Source: CALARM01 sp964431735
Lineage (GTDB): Bacteria > Vulcanimicrobiota > SpSt-956 > JAKJGF01
Assembly (NCBI GenBank): GCA_964431735.1
Contig: CAYSLJ010000188.1
Location: 1 to 13,481, forward strand
Reading direction: 5' to 3'
Length of the DNA stretch: 13,481 nt
Part shown: in pieces, positions 1 through 7,076 of the stretch
Position numbering within the stretch: position 1 is the first letter of the stretch
How the letters are laid out: each line of letters opens with the position of its first letter
The notes under the pieces: generated by a model
Seen by the model: only the letters and a program-made list of their open reading frames with translations
The model's database searches: none
Told to the model about the DNA's origin: nothing
Translations under genes and position numbers: made by a program

Positions 1-60
1 AGGGACAGGAGCGTGTTCCATATTTTTTGGGTACCAATTTACCTGTTACGGTACTAAGTA

Positions 61-92
61 CCGCAAGAAAAACAATTCCGGCAAATTGTTAG
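61..92 (-). terminator. Probable Rho-independent terminator after lanM
   Basis: On the minus strand a 7-bp stem (AACAATT / AATTGTT, positions 84-90 and 71-77) with a 6-base loop is followed by TTTCTT. It lies about 85 bases past the lanM stop, as expected for the end of the operon. The stem is AT-rich, so termination may be weak. A second small palindrome (CGGTAC TAA GTACCG, 49-63) follows directly and could help. Confidence 0.5.
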
Positions 93-107
93 AACGATTA
101 GTATCCT

Positions 108-138
108 CGCGTCACACGTCACGCGTTACGCGTTACGA
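108..138 (-). repeat. Heptamer tandem repeat (CGTAACG type)
   Basis: Read on the minus strand this is CGTAACG, CGTAACG, CGTGACG, TGTGACG and a partial unit: about four 7-bp units. The same family, in the opposite orientation, occurs at 6974-7020 and 13396-13409, and a variant at 6864-6891. It sits between the lanM stop and the terminator-like hairpin. The rest of 1-174 contains no gene that I can see. Confidence 0.8.
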
Positions 139-174
139 TATATTTCCTGACAGCTCCTTGTTTCACAGTATTTC

Positions 175-3100
175 TCATTCAAATAATAATACTGACGGAA
201 TATCCGGATTGTTTAAACGGAGAAGTTCATAGCCAATTCCGGAAATTCCCTGAAAAAAACCGGGTGTAAAATCAGTCTCATAACCTGTATTGAACATACC
301 ATTCTTTTTTACTCCAGATAATACCCGGTATGTTTTCAATAAAGCTTCTCTTTTTAAATCACTCCTGTCAAGTTTAATACCTGCAGTTAACAGAATATCT
401 ACAAGTCCCATATTCCCGCAGCATAGATGGTCACAGGTTTTTGATTCTTTAATGGTTTTATTTATGGCTATATCAATATCTCTTCTTATAGAGTCATTAT
501 CAAGAACACCCAGCCCGCCAATCCTTCCCAGGCCAATTCCGGGGGCACCATGACACCACGATGTTTTAAACTTTTTCTCTTCATGCATATCTTCAGTTTC
601 TCTCAAGTCTGACCAGTTATCGTAATCTTTTGAATAGAGCGTGTTTTCATATAATATTGCTTCTCTGGCAGCTTCCAGTAAATCTTTCTCTTCTGAACAG
701 GTATAAAGACGAAGTAATGCATAAACTATACCGGCAGCTCCATGAGAAAAGCCTGATAATGAAAGATTTCCGGGGATCTTCCATGTTTTATAACCGGAAG
801 AACTTTTTACCCTGTTTCCCAGAAGATGTTTCCCGCACTTTTTTGCTATTTCCAGAATTTCAACTTCATGTATTTCATCATAGAGTTTAAGTAAGCTCAG
901 TATAGCTCCGGCTACTCCGCCTGTAACATCAAATTGTCTGTCATATTTTATCAAATCATTTATCAATAAAGATACTATTTTAGCTGTTTCAAGAAGTTCC
1001 GATACTCCGAGAAACCGGCTCACAGATACAAGACTGTATACGATAGAACCAAGACCGACCACACAGCCTGTACCGTTTTCCAGAATTTTTTCCTTCAATG
1101 TATTATCTTTATTCATATCTTTAATATCTCTGCATGTGCCTTCTATGGCAGACAGAGCAAGGTTCCGGAATTTACTATTTCCCGTAACATGTGCAATGGC
1201 TGAAAGGAAAAGGGAAATACCGCAACATCCGCTGAAAAGGGTATAGCCTGCCGGTCTTAATTGTAATATTTCCGCTGCCGGAATATATTCATATCCAATC
1301 CATATTACTTCTCCCGATTCAGATTTAATAGCAAGTTCCTCAAGTTTTTCTGCAAGCATCAGAGCCTGTCTGAATACTTCCTCTTTAATTTCAACATAAG
1401 ATACGTCTGTTCTATCATTTTCAATGATTATATCGGCAGTTTTTTTATCTGTCTCTTCGTATAATATTGCTCTTATAAAAGAAACCTGACTTTTCAGATC
1501 TTCTTCCCCTGAGCCTTTTAAACAGGATATAATATGATTATAAGCCGGTTCTCTGAACAGGCTTTCTATTGTTTTTCCATCAGACAGAACCAGGCAATTT
1601 CTGTCTGAATAGCCGGTAAATACAGGAATATCGAGTCCCTGAAGATTACTTATTTCGGATTTTATAAGAGAATATAATTCTTTTTGTTCAAATTTTAAGA
1701 TGGCTCTTGTAAGAACATCCAGTTCAATACTGAATAAAATAGCATCTCTCAGAAAATCCGGCATTAACAGTTTTTTTAACAACTGATCATAGATCCTTGT
1801 AGCACGGTATATAAAACGAAATTTTTTACCCTTCAGTTTATTCAGCACGCTATGAGATGAAAGAAGATACTCTCTATGTTCCATAAGAAGCATATATATT
1901 TCCTTAAATCCCCGGACTATATGCTCAATATATTTAAAAGGCAGAAGAAACTCACCGTCAAGAACAGGCAGATTAAACGTATTCCGAAATATCTCTCTTT
2001 CAATTACTACATTTCTATCAATAAATTTTTCTCTTCCCCTGTGAATAGAATTTTTTTGACTGGTTGGACCTGAAATTCCTCCTATATCATAGGCTTTTTC
2101 TCCCTGTAATATCCATGAAGGTAAAAGACCTGATTTCAGAACTGATCTGGATATTTTATTATCTGCCATAGTAATGGCTCTATCATTATATTTTTTATTA
2201 TTCAGTACTGTTTCTGCCTGCATCAGTGTTTCTAAATCTATAAATACAGGATATTCTCCTGAAGCGATAATATTTTCACAGTGGCAGTCATTTCCACCCA
2301 TGAGATACATAATACACAGAAGATGCCCTGTCCTTGTATAATAACCGGTTACTTCTTCTTTGTTTTTACAGGGTAAGCACTCCACAAACTCTACCCATCC
2401 GTAATCTTTTCTGTTAATTATTTTAAGTGTTTTAAATTTCAATGATATATGTTGGTTGAACCATGAAAGTAAATCAAAATAAATAATCTCTGTAGAAAGG
2501 TCTTTCGGTTTGTAGATCAATTTTAATCCTGAAGAGAAGGTAAGAGCTATTACTGACCTGCCTTTGTTATGTGTGTCAGAAATACCTGACTTTACATTGA
2601 CAAGCTTTCCCGGTTCTTCACCTTTACAGAAAACTCTGGAAATTTCAGGTAAGTCTTCTTCCAATCTCCGGAAAAATTCTCCCGTCCCTTCTATCCATAA
2701 TGTTACACACATAGAAACAAAACGTGCCAGTACCGGATATTCCTTGAAGAAATTTATAAAAGAAGTGTTAAATAAGTCTTCTGTAAAACTATTATAATAT
2801 TCCGGGTTTGTTCTCCTGTTAAGCCTGTCAAGATAAAGTTCGTAAGGAGATTGTTTGCCTGTGCAGTATATTATATATTCATAATACAATGTTTCGGAAC
2901 ATAAATTACTCAATAACATGAGGAGATTATGTTCAAAGATGCTGTGACTTTCTTCACCGGCCAGATGATAACTTCTGCCTGTTCTGTGTATCAGCTCTTC
3001 TCTGGCTATTAAGACAGAGGGATAAAGAATTTCCTGAAATGGAACAGGATTTTTGCCTTTCCCTTTATAACCATGAAAAGTGTATTTTTTTCGTGAAACA

Positions 3101-3396
3101 TCTTCTACTTTATTGATAATTTTTTCGAATATCTCTGTCCACTCCGGCAGATTTTCATTTAAACAAATTTTCCCCAGAATTTTTCTTGCTGAATTTAAAT
3201 CTAAATTATCAAGAGAGAGCCGTTTATCAAAAATCTCAGGATCTCCTTTTGCTACGACTTCATGCCATTTATTTATATAACTATCAATGAGTTTATTATT
3301 ATGGTCATCTTCCGGAACAAAAGAGCCATTTATACGTTCATTCAGGAAAACAGTTTTTTCTATAAGATCAATTGAATCTTTTAATTTAAATTTCAA
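175..3396 (-). CDS. lanM: Class II lanthipeptide synthetase LanM (CCG type)
   Basis: Bifunctional enzyme that dehydrates Ser/Thr in the precursor core by phosphorylation and elimination, then adds Cys thiols to the dehydro-residues to form (methyl)lanthionine rings; expected to be cytoplasmic. The 1073 residues fit the family length. The N-terminal half is the DUF4135 kinase-like dehydratase: YKPKD with K296, DCHCEN with D370, H372 and N375, then IDLE with D387, matching the catalytic set known from CylM. The C-terminal third (about 705-1073) is a LanC-like cyclase: GFSHGAAG with H885, WCHGAPG with zinc ligand C948, and LCCGNMG with C992-C993. C993 replaces the usual His, as in ProcM-like enzymes. 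The start is TTG, with GAGG seven bases upstream; no better in-frame start is visible because a stop lies just before. It follows the precursor gene across a hairpin. Assignment is very secure. Confidence 0.97.
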   Translation of the reverse strand: MKFKLKDSIDLIEKTVFLNERINGSFVPEDDHNNKLIDSYINKWHEVVAKGDPEIFDKRLSLDNLDLNSARKILGKICLNENLPEWTEIFEKIINKVEDVSRKKYTFHGYKGKGKNPVPFQEILYPSVLIAREELIHRTGRSYHLAGEESHSIFEHNLLMLLSNLCSETLYYEYIIYCTGKQSPYELYLDRLNRRTNPEYYNSFTEDLFNTSFINFFKEYPVLARFVSMCVTLWIEGTGEFFRRLEEDLPEISRVFCKGEEPGKLVNVKSGISDTHNKGRSVIALTFSSGLKLIYKPKDLSTEIIYFDLLSWFNQHISLKFKTLKIINRKDYGWVEFVECLPCKNKEEVTGYYTRTGHLLCIMYLMGGNDCHCENIIASGEYPVFIDLETLMQAETVLNNKKYNDRAITMADNKISRSVLKSGLLPSWILQGEKAYDIGGISGPTSQKNSIHRGREKFIDRNVVIEREIFRNTFNLPVLDGEFLLPFKYIEHIVRGFKEIYMLLMEHREYLLSSHSVLNKLKGKKFRFIYRATRIYDQLLKKLLMPDFLRDAILFSIELDVLTRAILKFEQKELYSLIKSEISNLQGLDIPVFTGYSDRNCLVLSDGKTIESLFREPAYNHIISCLKGSGEEDLKSQVSFIRAILYEETDKKTADIIIENDRTDVSYVEIKEEVFRQALMLAEKLEELAIKSESGEVIWIGYEYIPAAEILQLRPAGYTLFSGCCGISLFLSAIAHVTGNSKFRNLALSAIEGTCRDIKDMNKDNTLKEKILENGTGCVVGLGSIVYSLVSVSRFLGVSELLETAKIVSLLINDLIKYDRQFDVTGGVAGAILSLLKLYDEIHEVEILEIAKKCGKHLLGNRVKSSSGYKTWKIPGNLSLSGFSHGAAGIVYALLRLYTCSEEKDLLEAAREAILYENTLYSKDYDNWSDLRETEDMHEEKKFKTSWCHGAPGIGLGRIGGLGVLDNDSIRRDIDIAINKTIKESKTCDHLCCGNMGLVDILLTAGIKLDRSDLKREALLKTYRVLSGVKKNGMFNTGYETDFTPGFFQGISGIGYELLRLNNPDIPSVLLFE

Positions 3397-3442
3397 TCTT
3401 GTACCTCAGATTATATCACATTTATCTCCACGAATATAAAAT

Positions 3443-3472
3443 TATTACTCTGGAAATTATTCCAGAGTAATA
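3443..3472 (-). terminator. Hairpin between precursor and lanM (attenuator-like)
   Basis: A perfect 13-bp inverted repeat (3443-3455 and 3460-3472) with a 4-base loop, followed on the minus strand by ATTTTATATT. It lies 26 bases after the precursor stop and about 45 bases before the lanM start. A partial terminator here would give much precursor mRNA and less synthetase mRNA, a common arrangement in RiPP operons. The short T run suggests leaky termination or 3'-end protection. The role is inferred; the hairpin itself is plain in the sequence. Confidence 0.6.
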
Positions 3473-3498
3473 TAAAATTATAATTTCATTACCGGTTC

Positions 3499-3792
3499 TT
3501 AGCAGGCAGTTACTGTTCCGAAAGTAATTGTAGCACCGATACCCATTGTCCCGCCGGCAACTTCTTCTAATTGAGCATCACTGAGGTCTTTACCGTAATC
3601 TGCCGGATTTGCAGGAAGAACAAAATAATGTTTTCCTTTTGTTTCCTGTAAAACTTCAACATGAATATCATCGGGAAGTTTTGCTCCATATGCCTCGCCA
3701 AGATGTTTTTTAGGGTCTTTCAGAAATTCCTCTTTAAATTTTGAGTCTTTCCAGATTTTCTGGATTAATGCACTGTGCTTGTCTGGTTTCAT
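3499..3792 (-). CDS. Lanthipeptide precursor with nitrile-hydratase-like leader (NHLP)
   Basis: A 97-residue precursor. Residues 1-81 resemble the NHLP leader family (related to nitrile hydratase alpha subunit): a helical N-terminus, then LKDPKKHLGEAYGAKLPDD, IHVEVLQET, HYFVLP, and a C-terminal LSDAQLEEVAGG. Cleavage is expected after G80-G81 by the C39 domain encoded at 7077-9236. The core is TMGIGATITFGTVTAC (residues 82-97): five Thr, no Ser, no charged residue, and one Cys that is also the last residue. LanM could therefore make up to five dehydrobutyrines but only one methyllanthionine ring. The ATG start is preceded by a purine-rich ribosome site (AGGAGAGGAGAAAGG) ending seven bases upstream, the strongest in the window, as expected for a highly translated substrate. 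It lies between the exporter genes and lanM. The leader family is secure; ring pattern and activity are unknown. Confidence 0.93.
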   Translation of the reverse strand: MKPDKHSALIQKIWKDSKFKEEFLKDPKKHLGEAYGAKLPDDIHVEVLQETKGKHYFVLPANPADYGKDLSDAQLEEVAGGTMGIGATITFGTVTAC

Positions 3793-3826
3793 AATATTAC
3801 CTTTCTCCTCTCCTTAGTTTTTTTGG

Positions 3827-3872
3827 CATTCCTGTAGGAATTTTGCTTACATTCCTATAGGAATTTTACTTA
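3827..3872. promoter_or_regulatory. Tandem palindrome pair upstream of precursor (possible operator)
   Basis: A 23-bp unit occurs twice head to tail (3827-3849 and 3850-3872) with two differences. Each copy carries a palindrome: ATTCCTGTAGGAAT (3828-3841) and the perfect ATTCCTATAGGAAT (3851-3864). They lie about 35-80 bases before the precursor ATG. Paired palindromes about two helical turns apart are typical of a dimeric regulator's operator, but no regulator is encoded in the window. They could instead form small hairpins in the 5' leader of the mRNA. Confidence 0.5.
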
Positions 3873-3884
3873 CATATAATTCAA
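3854..3884 (-). promoter_or_regulatory. Weak candidate promoter for precursor and lanM
   Basis: On the minus strand TTGAAT (3879-3884) resembles a -35 box. A -10-like TATAGG (3854-3859) lies 19 bases downstream and overlaps the upstream palindrome. The spacing is long and the -10 is poor, so this is only a candidate. The A/T-tract DNA just upstream could act as an UP-like element. A separate promoter would suit the precursor, because the gene before it ends 218 bases away. Confidence 0.25.
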
Positions 3885-3906
3885 CAGTAATTTTAATTTT
3901 TCCTTC

Positions 3907-3938
3907 TAAAAAAATAAAAAAATAAAAAAAATAAAAAA
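3907..3938. repeat. Poly-A blocks (A7T, A7T, A8T, A6)
   Basis: Four runs of 6-8 A separated by single T occupy 3908-3938. On the transcribed strand these are T runs between the exporter gene and the precursor. The block directly adjoins the 10-bp repeat array and is upstream of the candidate precursor promoter. Such tracts are stiff and exclude nucleoid proteins or bind H-NS/IHF-like ones; which applies here is unknown. Confidence 0.75.
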
Positions 3939-3998
3939 GTGTTAAAAAGTGTTAAAAATCGTTAAAAGGTGTTGAAAAGTGTTAAAAAGTGTTAAGAA
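3939..3998. repeat. 10-bp tandem repeat with phased A-tracts
   Basis: About six units of the decamer GTTAAAAAGT (3941-3950, 3951-3960, 3961-3970, 3971-3980, 3981-3990 and a partial unit) with small variations. The A-runs centre near 3946, 3956, 3966, 3977 and 3986, almost exactly one helical turn apart, which is the classic layout of intrinsically bent DNA. The array starts just past the stop of the ABC gene ending at 4011 and lies upstream of the precursor gene. Confidence 0.8.
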
Positions 3999-4010
3999 CA
4001 GCATTCAATA

Positions 4011-6953
4011 TTACGAAAGCTGTCTTTTCGCCAGATCCTTGAAGGGGCCTTCTACATTTATGAGGTCTTTATATTTGCCCGTCTGCACTATAGTTCCTTC
4101 TTTTACTACATAAATTTTATCTGCATTTATTATGGTGCTTAATCTGTGGGCAATAACAATTCTTGTGGCATTTAATTTATTGAGGCTTTCTGTAACAATG
4201 GCCTGGGTAGTATTATCAAGGGCACTTGTAGCTTCATCAAATATTATTATCTTTGGCTTCCTTGCTATGGCTCTTGCGATAAGAAGTCTCTGTTTCTGGC
4301 CTCCGGAGAAGGTTTCTCCTCCTTCTGACACCATTGTATGCATACCCATGGGCATGGCTTTTATGTCATCTTCAATACCTGCAAGTCTTGCCGCTTCCCA
4401 GGCATCTTCCATTGTAAGAAGTGATGAGCCGATAATATTATAATAAATTTCCCCTGCCATTACTTTACTGTTTTGAATAACGACACCTATCTGACTCCTC
4501 AGGGAAGCAAGGTCAAGTCCTGCAAGGTTCTGTTCATCATAATAAATAGCTCCTTCCGCAGGGGTTTCAAAACCAAGAAGAAGTCTTAAAATAGTCGATT
4601 TACCTGCGCCGGAAGGCCCTACAAAGGCTATGAATTCACCGGGATTTACATTAAAAGATACATCTTTTAATATATGAGGGCCGCCTTTTTTATATTTAAA
4701 GGTTAAATGATGTACGTCAATTTTTCCTGATAATTCACCTGCTTCCAGTTTGTTCTCATCTATCTCCGGAGGAGTTTCAAATATAGGTTTTATTCTTTCA
4801 AATACAGGCACTATGTTTATAAGTAAAGCTATAGATAAACCGAGCTGCATCATTGCCGATATAAAAGCGGTAAAAGCTGCATTGAAAGCTATAAAGCTAC
4901 CTGTTGATAACGTAGAGCCTTCCAATCGATTTGATGGCTCGTATATTACAAAAGAAAAAAGAGCTATCCCTGTAATGATTGGTAATATAGAATTAACTGT
5001 TGTAAGAAAGTTTTGAATAAGTCCTATTTTAAAAGAATATCGTTTCTGCTTGCTGAAATATTCCGCCCATTTTGTAAAGGCCAGTGTATGGGCACCTGAT
5101 ACCCTGAGTTTTGATATGCCGTTTATTAACTGAAATACAAAACCTGACAGTTTTCCGCTTATTTTCTGGAGTTCTCTCTGATAATTGAGCTGCTGATAAC
5201 TTGTAAGGACTATGATTATTATCAGAATAATGGAAATTATCGTTGCAACAATAGAAAGACTGCTGTCATAATAAAAGAGGAGAATAAAGTTGAACAGTGC
5301 GTAAATAGCCCCCAGAAGTGACGGAAGAGCAAGTCCGCTGAATAACTGACCTGATATATAATCTATTCCCAGTGATCTTGATGCAAGATCTCCAGAAGAA
5401 AACTGTCTGAAAAAAGAACATGGCAGTGAAAGTATTCTATCCCATATGGCAGCCTGTATCGGTATTTTCATCTTCGTTTCTATACGAATGAGGCAGATAC
5501 TCTGCAGTATCTGAAATAATGTAACAGAAATGGAACCGATGAGAATTCCGATAATAATCTGTCCGAGCTGATTATATGCCGCATCGGGAATAACATAAGT
5601 GAACAGAAGGCCTGTTGCAAAGGGAACTATGAGTCCTAAAAGCCCTACTGCAACACTTATGAGAAGAAACACTTTAAAGTCACTTATAGCCCACTGAAAG
5701 CCAAATTTGATAACTTCAAGAGGGCTGATGGCTCTGGCAGGGAAAGGCCTGTAAAACACATAACCAAAAGGTATGAGTTTTTCTGCCACTTCTTTTGTTA
5801 CTTTTTCTCTTCTGTTATTTTCCGGATCTATCATTTCATATGTATTGGAAGATAGAGGCATAATTGCTACAGGATTATTACTATCCTTTAGAAAACTGAG
5901 AAAAGATACGCATTCATCATGCCACCATCTATCATGGAGGCATACCTTTCTGTATCTTACTTTTGATGCCCTGGCAATAGCAGTTAAAGGATTTATCAAT
6001 TTTTTATTTTCCTGAGACAATAACGGTTTTTGAAACTGTATACCTTCTTTTTTTCCTATTATTTTACAGGCAGTAAAAAGACTGTCTTCTCCTTCTCTGG
6101 TTCCATAATCTCTTTTTTCAGATTTCATAATTGAAGCAAGTCCCGATACTGCCTGTGTGAAAAATAAAACCTCACTTGCTTCCTTTTTTTCAAGTTCTTC
6201 TCTTTCGTCTATCTTTTTTTCAACCAGTCTTATTTTCAGAAATTCTATTACATTACTGTGAAATTTCTGAAGAAACTTGAGCTCTCTGTCTTCTAAAACC
6301 TTGTTTTCCGTAGTAAATGTCTTTAATATGGAATCCTCTTCAGCCTGCCACCATATGTTTTTGGTAACAGGGAAGAATTGTTCCGCTTTTACATAAGGTA
6401 AATCTTGAAATCCCCGCATGGAAAAAGAACCTTTCAGGTTTTTACCCCATAAAACCCTGTCAAAAGATAAGATATTTTCTCCTTTCTTTACATCTATTTC
6501 TTCATCGGGAACAAGTAATTTAAACTTTTTCTGTACCTGTTTTAGATAGACAATTCCCTTTGACAGAGTTTCCATCCATATATCAACATAAGCAGCCAGT
6601 AAATCCTTTTTACAGTCATTTATGTTAATCTTTAAAACCTTTGTACCTGTTTCTCCTACTGCAAGAATACCAAAATCTTCCACCGGTTGAAAACCAAAAA
6701 ACACTCCGTCTTTTTCTACTGTACAGATATAATTTCTCGTGCCGATAATTTCGTTGTCTTTAAGATAAACTGAGTAAATATTAACTCTGTTTTCCCTGAC
6801 AATCCAGGCATGGGACGGATCGTCTAACATGAAAGGGTTATTCCCGCCAAGTTCTATTAATTCGGTAAGTCGTGAGTCGTGAGTCGTGAGTTGAGGAATA
6901 TCAGTATTATCCTTGTTATCATTATTTATTATATCATTATTATCTTTACCCAT
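4011..6953 (-). CDS. NHLM-type ABC exporter, permease/ATPase subunit without peptidase
   Basis: Inner-membrane ABC half-transporter of the NHLP bacteriocin export system (the subunit without C39 domain); 980 residues. Residues about 1-410 are the family's long soluble N-terminal region (NNPFMLDDP near residue 40 begins the recognisable part). About 415-715 contain the membrane helices, and 744-980 the ATPase: Walker A GPSGAGKST with K785, signature FSGGQ with S883, Walker B IIIFDEAT with D906/E907, and H-loop H936. All are canonical, so it should hydrolyse ATP. I chose ATG 6953 because GGAGA precedes it at good spacing. An upstream GTG at 7052 would add 33 residues that are only translated repeat DNA (for example ASRITHHASRVTRH). 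Even from 6953 the first 32 residues are low-complexity Asn/Asp plus TTHDSRLT, encoded by a heptamer array; ATG 6830 is an alternative start without them. It probably works with the peptidase-ABC protein encoded just upstream. Confidence 0.95.
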   Translation of the reverse strand: MGKDNNDIINNDNKDNTDIPQLTTHDSRLTELIELGGNNPFMLDDPSHAWIVRENRVNIYSVYLKDNEIIGTRNYICTVEKDGVFFGFQPVEDFGILAVGETGTKVLKININDCKKDLLAAYVDIWMETLSKGIVYLKQVQKKFKLLVPDEEIDVKKGENILSFDRVLWGKNLKGSFSMRGFQDLPYVKAEQFFPVTKNIWWQAEEDSILKTFTTENKVLEDRELKFLQKFHSNVIEFLKIRLVEKKIDEREELEKKEASEVLFFTQAVSGLASIMKSEKRDYGTREGEDSLFTACKIIGKKEGIQFQKPLLSQENKKLINPLTAIARASKVRYRKVCLHDRWWHDECVSFLSFLKDSNNPVAIMPLSSNTYEMIDPENNRREKVTKEVAEKLIPFGYVFYRPFPARAISPLEVIKFGFQWAISDFKVFLLISVAVGLLGLIVPFATGLLFTYVIPDAAYNQLGQIIIGILIGSISVTLFQILQSICLIRIETKMKIPIQAAIWDRILSLPCSFFRQFSSGDLASRSLGIDYISGQLFSGLALPSLLGAIYALFNFILLFYYDSSLSIVATIISIILIIIIVLTSYQQLNYQRELQKISGKLSGFVFQLINGISKLRVSGAHTLAFTKWAEYFSKQKRYSFKIGLIQNFLTTVNSILPIITGIALFSFVIYEPSNRLEGSTLSTGSFIAFNAAFTAFISAMMQLGLSIALLINIVPVFERIKPIFETPPEIDENKLEAGELSGKIDVHHLTFKYKKGGPHILKDVSFNVNPGEFIAFVGPSGAGKSTILRLLLGFETPAEGAIYYDEQNLAGLDLASLRSQIGVVIQNSKVMAGEIYYNIIGSSLLTMEDAWEAARLAGIEDDIKAMPMGMHTMVSEGGETFSGGQKQRLLIARAIARKPKIIIFDEATSALDNTTQAIVTESLNKLNATRIVIAHRLSTIINADKIYVVKEGTIVQTGKYKDLINVEGPFKDLAKRQLS
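6864..6891 (+). repeat. Heptamer array inside the ABC coding sequence (CGTGAGT type)
   Basis: GGTAAGT followed by three exact CGTGAGT units. It is read on the minus strand as codons for TTHDSRLT near residues 22-30 of the ABC protein. It is a variant of the intergenic CGTRA heptamer family. Three units equal 21 bases and keep frame; gain or loss of one unit would shift it. Confidence 0.85.
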
Positions 6954-6973
6954 GTTTATTTCTCCGTTATAAT

Positions 6974-7020
6974 CGTGACGCGTAACGCGTGATGCGTGAT
7001 GCGTGATGCGTGATGCGTAT
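6974..7020 (+). repeat. Heptamer tandem repeat (CGTGATG type)
   Basis: Six consecutive units: CGTGACG, CGTAACG, then four CGTGATG, ending in CGTAT. It lies between the two ABC genes, just upstream of the ribosome site for the ATG at 6953. It is the longest and most regular array of this family in the window. Confidence 0.9.
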
Positions 7021-7025
7021 TTTGT

Positions 7026-7062
7026 CGGTACCGGGCGACCACAGGGGGGCACCCCTACGACT
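7026..7062. repeat. GC-rich imperfect palindrome (repeat remnant)
   Basis: A GC-rich island in AT-rich DNA: GGGCGACC, then ACAGG, then GGGGCACCCC and TACG. The halves GGGCGACC and GGGCACCC form a stem with two mismatches. It resembles the mobile palindromes of the GTAGGGGC...GCCC kind scattered between genes in many bacteria. It adjoins the heptamer array. No transposase is present, so it would be a non-autonomous or degenerate copy. Confidence 0.55.
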
Positions 7063-7076
7063 CACTTTTCACTACT

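Noticed and set aside
1..48. Remnant of a REP-type transposase repeat at the left edge (GGGACAGGAGCG)
   Set aside because: The match to known GGGACAGGA-type repeats is too short and no inverted partner is visible.
3410..3415. TATAAT on the minus strand just upstream of lanM
   Set aside because: Transcription from it would begin inside the lanM ribosome site, leaving no usable leader, so it is unlikely to be the lanM promoter.
6864..7020. Heptamer arrays as a CRISPR
   Set aside because: Units are only 7 bases, directly adjacent, without spacers, and no cas gene is present.
6954..7052. N-terminal 33-codon extension of the peptidase-less ABC protein from GTG 7052
   Set aside because: It translates the GC-rich palindrome and heptamer array, and a good ribosome site (GGAGA) precedes ATG 6953 instead.
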